From Sneathiella marina (GTDB lineage Bacteria; Pseudomonadota; Alphaproteobacteria; Sneathiellales; Sneathiellaceae): a stretch of DNA of 64,000 nt. The position numbers were made by a program, and so were the translations under genes. A model generated the notes under the pieces. It was given only the letters and a program-made list of their open reading frames with translations, was not told where the DNA came from and did no database searches. The stretch spans positions 2,936,501 through 3,000,500 of the forward strand of contig NZ_CP098747.1 of NCBI RefSeq assembly GCF_023746535.1, given 5' to 3'. Of the stretch, positions 1 through 7,972 are shown piece by piece (the first letter of the stretch is position 1; every line of letters begins with the position of its first letter).

Positions 1-77
1 GCCCATGATTTTTCGGCGCCGATTGCCGCCAGGCAAATCGTTATTGCGGATAGCCAATTCTTGGAAATTGCTAGCAT
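1..77 (-). CDS. 5' end of an unidentified exported protein (cut by window edge)
   Basis: The minus strand opens with ATG at 77 and stays open to the window edge, giving 25 residues. They begin MLAISKNWLSAITICLAA, which has a basic residue followed by a hydrophobic core like a signal peptide. A G-rich run lies just upstream on that strand and could serve as ribosome binding site. The gene would be divergent from the DUF1194 gene. Too little is visible to name a family, and the call rests only on the open frame and the signal-like start. Confidence 0.4.
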   Translation of the reverse strand, partial: MLAISKNWLSAITICLAAIGAEKSW

Positions 78-239
78 GGGTTTCCCCCCCGTTTGTTTTC
101 ATTGTCTACGATGTATCGCAGTTTTTATTTTAGCCTTTTCATGATTTCATATTTCTAATGTTGATGTAAAGGCATATTCCAATCACAATACTTGTTTAAT
201 GGCTGCAGTCGGCTGATACAGACCTTGGATGGTGAAAAA

Positions 240-1031
240 GTGAAAATATTAGTGTTTTTAATACTGCTTATAATTCCTTGGAATGTAATTTATGCGGATG
301 AAAAGGCAGTGGGTGTCGAAATTGTTCTAGCCGTCGATGTCTCAAGCAGCGTCAGCCAAAAAGAACATGAAGCACAGATAGAAGGTATTGCAAAGGTGTT
401 TGAAGACCCGGCAATACTCAAAATTATTGATTCTTTGCCAACCGGAAAAATAGCCGTTTCGTTGCTTTTATGGGCGGGTGAAAACCAGCAATTGATTGCT
501 GTGCCTTGGAAGGAAATCAGGGATCAAAAAACCGCGCAAATTTTTGCTGATAATGTAAGGAACAATCAGAAGAAGCCTTGGACCGGATTATTATACACTG
601 CACTCGGCGATGCCCTGCAGGCAGCTGGAAACTCATTTGAAAAAAATGAATTTGAAGGTGACCGAAAAGTAATTGATATATCAAGCGACGATCCAAGCAA
701 TCGAGGGGCAGAGCCTGCCATAGTTCGAGAGATCCTCATCGCTCAGGGGATTACGATAAACGGTCTTCCGATATTAGCAGACCGCAAAGATCAGGAAACC
801 CGCCGTGAATTGGTGGACTATTTCCGTTTTAAAGTTATTGGGGGCCCGCTTTCTTTTGTCAATCCAGCTGTTTCGTTTGAACATTATGCCGAAGCATTCT
901 CCCAGAAATTTTCGATCGAAATTTCCGGCATTCCGTCGCCAACCAGCACATTCAGTTACGCGAAATCTTACTTGAAGCCTTCGTCTTCAGAACTAAAAGT
1001 TACGGCACAATTTGCAAAGCGGGATAATTGA
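240..1031 (+). CDS. DUF1194 (von Willebrand A-like) secreted protein
   Basis: The product is about 263 aa. It starts with a signal peptide (VKILVFLILLIIPWNVIYA) and continues with the VWA-like motif VLAVDVSSSVS, whose D-x-S-x-S is the metal-ion-dependent adhesion site pattern. The motif DISSDDPSNRG further on is typical of the DUF1194 family. GTG at 240 is preferred over an ATG at 192 because it puts the signal peptide exactly at the N-terminus. Members are exported and their binding partners are unknown. The 3' end overlaps the opposite-strand gene at 968-1414 by 64 bases. The family call is fairly sure; the function is not known. Confidence 0.8.
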   Translation: MKILVFLILLIIPWNVIYADEKAVGVEIVLAVDVSSSVSQKEHEAQIEGIAKVFEDPAILKIIDSLPTGKIAVSLLLWAGENQQLIAVPWKEIRDQKTAQIFADNVRNNQKKPWTGLLYTALGDALQAAGNSFEKNEFEGDRKVIDISSDDPSNRGAEPAIVREILIAQGITINGLPILADRKDQETRRELVDYFRFKVIGGPLSFVNPAVSFEHYAEAFSQKFSIEISGIPSPTSTFSYAKSYLKPSSSELKVTAQFAKRDN

Positions 1032-1414
1032 ACCATGTTTCCACCTGAGACATCGTGCCATATATAGGAATTTTCCGTTGGCCCGAAATAAGTATAATTC
1101 TCAAATAAATACCTAAACATATCGAGGCACCAAATAGTCTGTCTGGGCATCAGTCGGACCGACATCAAACCATCGCGTTCATCAAAGTAAAATTCTGTAT
1201 GGAAATTAAAGCCGCCAAAATGGGCCGAAGACTTAAGTTTCGGAAGAATTTCCCAATATGCAGGGTTATTTTGTTGTATTGCATAGGTCCCGCTTTTTGA
1301 TACTTCGGTGACTTCTTGTACCGTCATTCCCCATTCTGTATCTCGCCAGCCGGCTTTTGCGATATCAGCTGCGAATATCACGACGAGAAACAAGATATAG
1401 TATATTGATCGCAT
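968..1414 (-). CDS. small secreted protein of unknown function
   Basis: The protein has 148 aa and a clear signal peptide (MRSIYYILFLVVIFAADIAKA), then a mature part starting GWRDTEWGM that holds two cysteines. The motif W-G-M-(S/T)-x-x-(E/D)-V after the cleavage site is common in small periplasmic proteins of proteobacteria. The ATG at 1414 is chosen because a longer reading to 1468 would run through the terminator hairpin of the upstream operon. It overlaps the convergent DUF1194 gene by 64 bases. I do not recognise a named family. Confidence 0.6.
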   Translation of the reverse strand: MRSIYYILFLVVIFAADIAKAGWRDTEWGMTVQEVTEVSKSGTYAIQQNNPAYWEILPKLKSSAHFGGFNFHTEFYFDERDGLMSVRLMPRQTIWCLDMFRYLFENYTYFGPTENSYIWHDVSGGNMVQLSRFANCAVTFSSEDEGFK

Positions 1415-1440
1415 AAAGCGCACTCGCAATCCTAAAAATA

Positions 1441-1468
1441 TTGGTAGAGCAATATTTTGCTCTACCAA
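1441..1468 (-). terminator. rho-independent terminator of the molybdenum hydroxylase operon
   Basis: A perfect 12-bp inverted repeat (TTGGTAGAGCAA / TTGCTCTACCAA) with a 4-base loop lies 20 bases beyond the stop codon of the Mo-binding subunit. On the minus strand it is followed by TATTTTT. Form and position fit an intrinsic terminator. Confidence 0.8.
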
Positions 1469-1487
1469 TTTTGGAATTCTCGCTTTC

Positions 1488-3773
1488 CTAAGCGGTCAGA
1501 GCTTCCTTAATTGCCTCTGGTGTCATGGGCAAATGACGGATCCGAACACCAGTTGCATTGAAAATGGCATTGGCAATTGCCGGCGCCACAACCGTGACAC
1601 CAGGTTCACCGCAACCGACAGGATATTCACCCGGAGACAACACGATAACATCCATTTCCGGAACGTCTTCCATGCGCAGGACATCGTAAGTGTCGAAGTT
1701 GGTTTGCTGAATTGCCCCATCTTCCATTATCGCTTCTTCTTTCGTCGCGATTGATAAGCCCCAAAGTGCAGACCCTTCGACCTGAGCTTTTACGGCATCG
1801 GGATTGACGGCCGTACCGACGTCTATGGCAATGGTCATTTTTTTAACCTTATAACTACCATTCGATTTGTCGACATCAACCTCGACGACACAGGCCGTCC
1901 AGGTTGGCGTCGCCCGTTCTTGGGCACTGGATATAGAAAGACCCATACCACTGCCATCGGCCATTTTTTTACCCCATTCTGCCTTATCAGTCGCAGCTTT
2001 TAATACGCCTGCCAGCCGCTTGGCACCGCCGACACTCATGGGGGCACTTCCCGCTTGTTTGCCAGCGGCATCAAGCATTGACAACCGAAATGCCAATGGA
2101 TCAATTTTCAATTCATGGGCCAATTCATCCATAAAGCTTTCAACCGCGAAAAAGGTATAGCCGGGTGCGACAGACCGCAAATTGCCCGCCGGTGCCGCAG
2201 CGTCTCCCAGTTTTGACTTTGCTACTCTTACCCGGTGATTGGGCACGGAATACCAAAAATCTGCACCATTAATCGCAAAATAGTCAATTTTGCCTTCCGG
2301 TGCATCCGCTAGAAACGCCGGAGCAAGACGGCTAGTCGCCCAGGTGCAAACCGCATCATGGGTCATACTGTCCAATTTACCATCTTTGATACCAGCCTTT
2401 AACGATTGAAGAACCTGACTACGCGGATAATCAAACTGGGTATCGGCAGCACGATCATAAATCATCTTAACCGGCTTATTCGCCCCTTTCGCGGCAAGAG
2501 CTGCAACAACAACATAATCAGCTTCTAGTCTACGACCGAAGCCACCACCTAACGCCGTTTGCTTGATGACAATTGCCGATGGATCAACGCCAAGGACTAT
2601 GGGAAGAACGCCGGCGAGAACTGTTTGGAATTGATTACCGGTTGTCACATGCCAAATATCGTCTTCTTCCCAGACGGTTGCATTCATCGGTTCCAACGGC
2701 ATATGCAAATTTAAACTGGTTGTATATTCTGCCGTAAATTTCGTCGTGGCTGCTGCCATTCCTTTTTTGACGTCACCGTCATCAACAAAGGTTTTGCCAC
2801 CCTCGCCTGCATTAATCATTTCCTGAGCTTCTTTCATGATGCTTTCAGAACTGACTTTTGCATTGGGGCCCAAATCGTAATCGACCTCAAGTGCTTCTGC
2901 AGCTTTTAGTGCTATAGGATAACTATCGGCAAGCGCAACAATCCAGCCAGTAACCATTTTTGTCGGGTCTTCAAGAACGACATGCCCCTGATAGCCAGCA
3001 ATTTTTTTGGCGGCGCTATCATCAACTTTTTTAACGCTTGCGCCATAGCGCACAGGCGGTGTCCTTGGTGCCCCATAGACCATTCCGTCAACAAACGTAT
3101 CTATGCCATATTTGGTGCTACCATTTGTCTTGCCTGGTATATCCAGATTGGCGACCGATTTTCCGATAATTTTTCTGTCTTGTGGTGCCTTTAGCTTGAT
3201 GGCTTCCAACTGAGCCTTATTAAAGCTTCGAGAAATAATGCCCCCTTTTACCAAATCACCGTAGCTCACTTTACGATTGGATTTGTCATGGTAGATCATT
3301 CCTTGCTCGGCCCGAAGTTCCGCAACCGGCACACCCCAGTTTTTAACCGCTTGCTCCATCAGGACTATCCGTCCTGCCGCACCTGCCTGCGACATCGCCG
3401 CAAAAGTCCAGTTGATCGACCAACTCCCTCCGGTAATAAACAATCCCCATTGAGGCGCAACATCGGGGAAATTCAACCGAATATTTTCCCAGGGTACTTC
3501 CAGCTCATCTGCTAAAGATTGGGCGATTGCCGTACCCACATGCTGACCCATCTCTGCTTTTACGATGTTGACGGTTGTGATGCCTGCATCATCCATCGAA
3601 AACCACATGTTAGGAGAAAATGATCCTGCGGCCATGGCCTCTTTGATACCGCCGCCAACAGGCAGCGCACCATAACCCATAACAAGGCCAAGGCCAGCCG
3701 CCGAACCAACCAGAAAATCTCTCCGGGAGACGCCGCGCGTTTCGCTCTTCGCTATCTTTTTTTGAATATTCAT
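1488..3773 (-). CDS. Molybdopterin-binding subunit of a xanthine-oxidase-family aldehyde/isoquinoline oxidoreductase
   Basis: This 761-aa protein is the large subunit of a molybdenum hydroxylase of the IorB/aldehyde dehydrogenase type. A twin-arginine signal (SRRDFL, residues 16-21, then a hydrophobic stretch) sends the folded complex to the periplasm. The sequence shows EPMNATVW (361-368) and GGGFGRR (409-415), both of the Mo-cofactor domain. It also has GCGEPG (720-725), where E723 is the expected catalytic glutamate. The gene lies 9 bases downstream of its 2Fe-2S partner and ends at a strong terminator. The substrate cannot be read from the sequence; aldehydes or N-heterocycles are known for the family. 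No separate FAD subunit is present, so electrons probably pass to a cytochrome. Confidence 0.88.
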   Translation of the reverse strand: MNIQKKIAKSETRGVSRRDFLVGSAAGLGLVMGYGALPVGGGIKEAMAAGSFSPNMWFSMDDAGITTVNIVKAEMGQHVGTAIAQSLADELEVPWENIRLNFPDVAPQWGLFITGGSWSINWTFAAMSQAGAAGRIVLMEQAVKNWGVPVAELRAEQGMIYHDKSNRKVSYGDLVKGGIISRSFNKAQLEAIKLKAPQDRKIIGKSVANLDIPGKTNGSTKYGIDTFVDGMVYGAPRTPPVRYGASVKKVDDSAAKKIAGYQGHVVLEDPTKMVTGWIVALADSYPIALKAAEALEVDYDLGPNAKVSSESIMKEAQEMINAGEGGKTFVDDGDVKKGMAAATTKFTAEYTTSLNLHMPLEPMNATVWEEDDIWHVTTGNQFQTVLAGVLPIVLGVDPSAIVIKQTALGGGFGRRLEADYVVVAALAAKGANKPVKMIYDRAADTQFDYPRSQVLQSLKAGIKDGKLDSMTHDAVCTWATSRLAPAFLADAPEGKIDYFAINGADFWYSVPNHRVRVAKSKLGDAAAPAGNLRSVAPGYTFFAVESFMDELAHELKIDPLAFRLSMLDAAGKQAGSAPMSVGGAKRLAGVLKAATDKAEWGKKMADGSGMGLSISSAQERATPTWTACVVEVDVDKSNGSYKVKKMTIAIDVGTAVNPDAVKAQVEGSALWGLSIATKEEAIMEDGAIQQTNFDTYDVLRMEDVPEMDVIVLSPGEYPVGCGEPGVTVVAPAIANAIFNATGVRIRHLPMTPEAIKEALTA

Positions 3774-3782
3774 AATGCCCCC

Positions 3783-4241
3783 CTATGCTTTCATTTCATC
3801 CGCAGCACGTCGCACTGCTTTTTTGATTCGAACATATGACATACAGCGGCAGATATTACCTGTCATTGCCTCGACTATGTCTTCATCACTTGGGTTTTTA
3901 TTTTCATCCAGAAAGGCGGCAGCAGTCATGATCTGGCCAGACTGGCAATATCCGCATTGGGGCACCTGTTCTGCAATCCATGCTTTTTGCAAAGGATGAA
4001 TTCCATTTTCATCCAACCCTTCAATTGTCGTGATTTTAGTGCCAGCCGCATCACTTACGGCTGTGATACAGGTTCGGGTCGCTTCACCATCAATATGAAC
4101 TGTGCAGGCTCCGCAAAGGCCCGCGCCGCACCCAAATTTGGTTCCAGACATTTGTAAATGCTCACGTATCACCCATAGCAACGGTGTATCATCTGGCACA
4201 TCTACTTTAAGATCTTTGCCGTTTATTGTTAAATTTACCAT
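3783..4241 (-). CDS. (2Fe-2S)-binding small subunit of the same molybdenum hydroxylase
   Basis: The product has 152 aa, the normal length for the IorA/CoxS family. The plant-type 2Fe-2S cluster is bound by C38, C43, C46 and C58 (CGAGLCGAC). The second cluster is bound by C96, C99, C131 and C133 (CGYC and CRC). It passes electrons from the Mo site of the large subunit. It has no signal of its own, as expected when a partner with a Tat signal carries it across. It is the first gene of the two-gene operon, and its own promoter should lie in the AT-rich stretch above 4241. Confidence 0.9.
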   Translation of the reverse strand: MVNLTINGKDLKVDVPDDTPLLWVIREHLQMSGTKFGCGAGLCGACTVHIDGEATRTCITAVSDAAGTKITTIEGLDENGIHPLQKAWIAEQVPQCGYCQSGQIMTAAAFLDENKNPSDEDIVEAMTGNICRCMSYVRIKKAVRRAADEMKA

Positions 4242-4709
4242 TAGTCCCTCCCCGAACTTTTATCATTTTATGAATTATTTTTCTTTAAACCCGACTAGTA
4301 ATAACCCCTTTTCTGTTGAAAGATTTCTTTAAGCATGCCCCTCTAACTCTCACGATTGCCACTGGTCGCACCGGTGGTGCGGGTTGTAATTTGTCGGCAA
4401 TACTTCAGACCATGGCAGATGACAATTCGAATACAATTCGACAATAAATACGCTTATTCTGGCTTTGAATTTGCCGAATTCACCGGCAACGGAATCCCCA
4501 ATTCTGACCGACGACTTTTTCGTCTTTTGTCTTTCTTCTTAAATTTTTTCGCACCGCATTTTTATTAAAGTTTAGTTTTGTAATATAGTCAACTGCCTTC
4601 TGGAGGATGGTTTAGGAACAAAAGAATACGGTGAATATCTAGGGCGTACGGGTAAATGCCGTCCAAACACGAACAATAAAAACAGTTTGTTTTCTTGCTC
4701 GTCAAAAGG
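4242..4709. other. intergenic region without a recognisable gene
   Basis: This stretch holds no reading frame with protein-like features on either strand. The first 100 bases are AT-rich and should carry the promoter of the minus-strand molybdenum hydroxylase operon. I see no repeat or RNA gene. Confidence 0.5.
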
Positions 4710-4871
4710 GTTGCTGGAAGCGCAAGCCCGTCATTTAATCCGCTTTCAACCGCCAGGTCTCGGCGCCTTCGCTCAGGAATCTTGGAATTGACGAAAGCCT
4801 GTGTGAAAGTAACATTGCATCGGGCGCAGGCAGCTCTCAAAAACTTACTGGAACCTCTTTTCAGGCGGTAA
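4710..4871 (+). pseudogene. possible remnant of an ECF sigma factor C-terminus
   Basis: A plus-strand frame ending in TAA at 4869-4871 reads, at its end, ACVKVTLHRAQAALKNLLEP. This resembles region 4 of ECF sigma factors, where a V-K-x-x-L-H-R-A-R-x-A-L pattern follows the recognition helix. Upstream the frame soon loses likeness to sigma region 4 and region 2, and no start codon with a plausible N-terminus is seen. It may be a decayed gene end. The call is a resemblance of about 20 residues only and could be chance. Confidence 0.25.
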
Positions 4872-4971
4872 AATACAGGGTGCGGACTGTGTCGCAAATC
4901 TGGAGCAATTGCCTAAGAGTTGCACCGGATCACATTTTGCGAATAAGGTTGGTCGTCCAGTGGAGGAAAGA

Positions 4972-5583
4972 ATGAGCGTCGAATTTTTTATGACATCAAT
5001 GGTTGTTATCCTGTTGCCCGGAACCGGAGTTCTTTATACTCTTGCCGTTGGCTTGGGGCGCGGTTTTCGCGCCAGCGTCGCTGCGGCATTGGGCTGTACC
5101 TTCGGTATTGTGCCTGCCGCCGTCGCCAGTATCGTCGGTCTCGCCGCTATATTCCACACCAGCGCCATCGCGTTTCAGACCGTGAAATATCTGGGCGTGG
5201 CGTATTTACTCTATATGGCCTGGAGCATTTTACGCCAGGGAGGTGCCCTTGACGTCAATGAAGACAAAAAACCCTTGTCGCTCTTTCAAACCGCCTTCAA
5301 CGGGATGCTCATCAACGTGTTAAACCCGAAGTTGTCTTTATTCTTCCTCGCATTTTTGCCGCAGTTTGTTGACGTCAGCCAGGCCAATGCCGCGCCGACC
5401 ATGTTCCTGCTGGCCGGGATCTTTATGGCGTTGACCTTTGTTGTCTTCGTCGGCTATGGCGGCGGTGCTGCTCTCGCCCGGGATTATGTCATCACTCGGC
5501 CTGCCATAATGAAATGGATGAAACGGTCCTTTGCCGGCGCCTTTGTCTTTCTCGGCGTTCGACTGGCTTTGAATGAAGAATAA
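4972..5583 (+). CDS. LysE/RhtB family amino-acid exporter
   Basis: The 203-aa membrane protein has the family's N-terminal block (LLPGTGVLYTLAVGLGRG) and the central LNPKLSLFFLAFLPQF motif. Six hydrophobic segments are visible. ATG at 4972 is preferred over an upstream ATG at 4909 because GGAGGAAAG sits just before it and the next residues match the normal LysE start. Members export amino acids or related metabolites across the inner membrane; the substrate is unknown here. A YdhR-like gene follows after 39 bases and may share the transcript. Confidence 0.88.
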   Translation: MSVEFFMTSMVVILLPGTGVLYTLAVGLGRGFRASVAAALGCTFGIVPAAVASIVGLAAIFHTSAIAFQTVKYLGVAYLLYMAWSILRQGGALDVNEDKKPLSLFQTAFNGMLINVLNPKLSLFFLAFLPQFVDVSQANAAPTMFLLAGIFMALTFVVFVGYGGGAALARDYVITRPAIMKWMKRSFAGAFVFLGVRLALNEE

Positions 5584-5622
5584 GAGCGGCAAACAGGTGA
5601 TATTCAGAAAAGGAGAAACCTT

Positions 5623-5952
5623 ATGATAATAGCATTGGTACAGATCCCCTTCGACGGGCCAAAGCGGGATCGTGATCTTGTCGTCGAGCAATCCCTTGAA
5701 TCGACCAAGATATACCGGGACGTCAAAGGCTTAAGACGGAAATACTATCTCAACGGCGAACAGGCCGGTGGCGGTGTCTATGAATTTGCCACTCGCGAAG
5801 AGGCTGAAACTTGGTTTCATGACGGATGGGCGGATTGGATGGAAGGCCGTTTCGGTGTACGCCCGACTTTAACGCTGTTCGACAATGCCGTAGTTCTTGA
5901 CAATGAAAAAGGTGAGGTCCGGGTTGACGGGAAACCAGTTCCTGCCCCCTGA
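5623..5952 (+). CDS. YdhR-like monooxygenase-fold small protein
   Basis: The 109-aa protein looks like the YdhR family of small ferredoxin-like (dimeric alpha-beta barrel) putative monooxygenases. Visible likenesses are the start ALVQIPFDGP, the central KGLRRKYYLNGEQAGGGVYE and EFATREEAETWF, and the late FDNAVVLDN strand. It has no signal peptide and should be cytoplasmic. AAAGGAGAAA precedes the ATG. It lies 39 bases after the LysE gene on the same strand. No substrate can be inferred. Confidence 0.68.
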   Translation: MIIALVQIPFDGPKRDRDLVVEQSLESTKIYRDVKGLRRKYYLNGEQAGGGVYEFATREEAETWFHDGWADWMEGRFGVRPTLTLFDNAVVLDNEKGEVRVDGKPVPAP

Positions 5953-6031
5953 TTTTTAGCGTCACCATATTCACCAGTTATAGTCATCTTTCAGCTTCAG
6001 TCGAAATCTTCCCGCTCTTGCTTCTCCCTTG

Positions 6032-6385
6032 CTAATCAGGAAGAACAACCCCTTTTGCTGATTTAGATCGAAGGACAGGTTGCCTGATCAGCGCACTCAA
6101 CAATTCATCAGCCTGCCGTTCCAGCTCGGAACCATTTGTCACCGAATTATTACTCATCAGTGGGTCGAGGATCACTCCCCTACGTTTACCTGTCTCCCGT
6201 TCGATGATCATCATATTGAACCGGTATCGCGTCCCCTCTCTTTCTATTCCCGTATCACCACCATCATTCTCAAAGACATATTTGTACCGTCCGGCAACTT
6301 TTTTACCCCGGCGTACAAAGACAACAGTACCCGTGTCCGAAAGAGCATCTGCCCTATTGCAAGCGTCGTATTTATATAGTACAAA
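6032..6385 (-). pseudogene. probable 5'-truncated or frameshifted gene of unknown function
   Basis: The minus-strand frame from the stop at 6386-6388 to TAG at 6032 reads like a real soluble protein of about 117 residues. Segments such as NRADALSDTGTVVFVRRGKK, GRYKYVFENDGGDTG and SELERQADELLSALIRQP have balanced composition and ordinary codon use. No ATG, GTG, TTG or CTG occurs in frame before ATG at 6214, which leaves only 60 codons. The natural start therefore seems lost. On the same strand, TTGACA (6407-6402) and a possible -10 lie upstream, followed by an ATG at 6395 in another frame. A frameshift near 6380 could rejoin them. The family is not recognised. Confidence 0.4.
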
Positions 6386-6418
6386 TCATGAACATTTAAT
6401 CTGTCAAAGGCCCTCTCA

Positions 6419-7060
6419 ATGGAAGATTTTTCGCTCTATTTACCCGGTATTATACTGGCTTATTCAGCTTTTCTATTAGGTATCGCAAGTCCCGGTCCGA
6501 ATATCCTGGCTGTCATCGGGACCTCCATGAGCCTTGGCCGGAAATCCGGGATTGCTCTGGCTCTCGGTGTGGCGGGCGGTTCTTTCACCTGGGCTGTGCT
6601 GACAGTTATTGGGCTTTCCGCTTTGCTCGAAGCGTATTCGTCAGCCTTGATCGCCATTAAGATTTTTGGCGGTTTCTATCTTTTATGGCTTGCTTACAAA
6701 TCATTCAAGTCGGCCGCTGCCGCTCAGGATATTCAAGCAAAACAGTTATCCGGCGGGACACGGTCACCGTTTGGTTATATGGTCCGTGGATACATTATTC
6801 AGATGACCAACCCAAAAGCTGCCTTATCCTGGATTGCCATAATTTCTCTGGGGATGAAGCAAGATGCCCCGCTTTGGGTCGGGGTTTCCATTGTTGTCGG
6901 CACCTTTATTCTCTCCATCACTCTCCATACGCTGTACGCAGTCGCCTTTTCAACTCCCGTTATGGTGCGGGTATATGGAAAAGCACGGCGGTATATTCAG
7001 GCAACTCTCGGCGCATTTTTTGCCTTTGCCGGCATTAAGCTTCTTCTGAGCCGCAATTAG
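6419..7060 (+). CDS. LysE/RhtB family exporter
   Basis: The 213-aa inner-membrane protein has the canonical N-terminal ASPGPNILAVIGTSMSLGRK block and the middle MTNPKAALSWIAI motif. It has six hydrophobic segments. Expected role: export of amino acids or homoserine-lactone-like compounds. An AAAGG lies nine bases before the ATG. It differs clearly from the LysE copy at 4972, so this is not a recent duplication. A 72-aa gene begins four bases after its stop and is probably cotranscribed. Confidence 0.88.
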   Translation: MEDFSLYLPGIILAYSAFLLGIASPGPNILAVIGTSMSLGRKSGIALALGVAGGSFTWAVLTVIGLSALLEAYSSALIAIKIFGGFYLLWLAYKSFKSAAAAQDIQAKQLSGGTRSPFGYMVRGYIIQMTNPKAALSWIAIISLGMKQDAPLWVGVSIVVGTFILSITLHTLYAVAFSTPVMVRVYGKARRYIQATLGAFFAFAGIKLLLSRN

Positions 7061-7064
7061 GAAG

Positions 7065-7283
7065 ATGCGACCGTCCCTGCGTCAGAAGGCAATCGCTGTT
7101 TGCAATGAGAAGATTGCTAAAAGAGGCGACACTGTCGGGCTCTCTTTCTATGCGTTCTTTGCAAATAAAAATGATAATCCGGAACTTCTCATGGAAGCGG
7201 CAACCTGGTGGATCGAAACACATAAGCTCAATCATTTCGAAAAAGCCCGTAAAATAAAAGATATGATTGAAAGTACGCTTTGA
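7065..7283 (+). CDS. small conserved protein, DUF6500-like
   Basis: The 72-aa protein is basic and all-helical in appearance (MRPSLRQKAIAVCNEKIAKR, then GLSFYAFFANKNDNPELLME and WWIETHKLNHFEKARKIKDM). From memory it resembles the DUF6500 family of short conserved proteins; I cannot confirm this without a search. The start lies four bases after the LysE stop, so translation is probably coupled. It has no signal peptide. The function is unknown. Confidence 0.65.
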   Translation: MRPSLRQKAIAVCNEKIAKRGDTVGLSFYAFFANKNDNPELLMEAATWWIETHKLNHFEKARKIKDMIESTL

Positions 7284-7339
7284 CTGAAGGATTGTACCCA
7301 CAGGTTATGGTTTTTTGACAGCAGGGGATCGAAGGCACT

Positions 7340-7792
7340 GTGAATACGACATCTCCGTATATTCGAGAGGCACAATTGGCGGATGCCGAAGCGTTGGCCA
7401 AATGCATAGACGCCGCCTATGCCAAATATGCCGATCGCATTTCAGACTTGCCACCTGTATCAGAAGGCTGCGCTGAGGAAATTACCAATAATCAGGTTTG
7501 GGTAGCTGTTGACGCCGGTACTATTGTAGCCGGCCTAGTACTTATCCCAAAGACGGCCTTTATGAAGGTTGCCAATCTTGCGGTTCATCCTGACTACGGT
7601 GGTAAAGGCCTTGGCGGTAAACTCATGGATATCTCGGAACGCGAGGCGTTGCGGCAGGGCTTTAAAGAGATGCGTCTGAGTACACATTGCCAAATGCCGG
7701 AAAATATCCAGCTTTATACCCATCTTGGATGGCAAGAGATATCTAGAGCGGGGAATACAATTTCCATGAGAAAATTCATTTGCTGCCAATGA
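7340..7792 (+). CDS. GNAT family N-acetyltransferase
   Basis: The 150-aa protein has the GNAT fold motifs. They are an N-terminal IREAQLADAEALAKCI helix, strand 4 (MKVANLAVHPDY), the acetyl-CoA pyrophosphate loop GGKGLGGKLM, and the C-terminal LYTHLGWQEI block. It transfers an acetyl group from acetyl-CoA to an amine, but the acceptor cannot be told. The start is GTG at 7340, 56 bases after the 72-aa gene on the same strand. The protein is cytoplasmic. Confidence 0.85.
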   Translation: MNTTSPYIREAQLADAEALAKCIDAAYAKYADRISDLPPVSEGCAEEITNNQVWVAVDAGTIVAGLVLIPKTAFMKVANLAVHPDYGGKGLGGKLMDISEREALRQGFKEMRLSTHCQMPENIQLYTHLGWQEISRAGNTISMRKFICCQ

Positions 7793-7887
7793 GAACGAAA
7801 CGGGCATCATGTCGACCTGCAAGGCTTAACCTGCAGCATGGTCCAGTCCGGTAAATTTCATTTTTCACTCACGCATGAATGTGATAG

Positions 7888-7901
7888 CCCTGTGATCAGG
7901 G
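7888..7901. repeat. perfect inverted repeat between GNAT and flavoenzyme genes
   Basis: CCCTG-TGAT-CAGGG is a perfect 5-bp inverted repeat with a 4-base loop. It lies inside a wider imperfect repeat (TTCACTCAC near 7865 against GTGAGCGAGTGAA near 7917). There is no T-run after it, so an operator for the downstream flavoenzyme is as likely as a terminator. Confidence 0.4.
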
Positions 7902-7972
7902 TAAATTCTATGACCTGTGAGCGAGTGAAGCTAGAACCTGTTATTTGTCCGAATGAATAAGGAACCATATCA

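Noticed and set aside
4589-4897. 102-codon minus-strand frame before the first LysE gene
   Set aside because: The residues look random; the possible sigma-like remnant is on the opposite strand.
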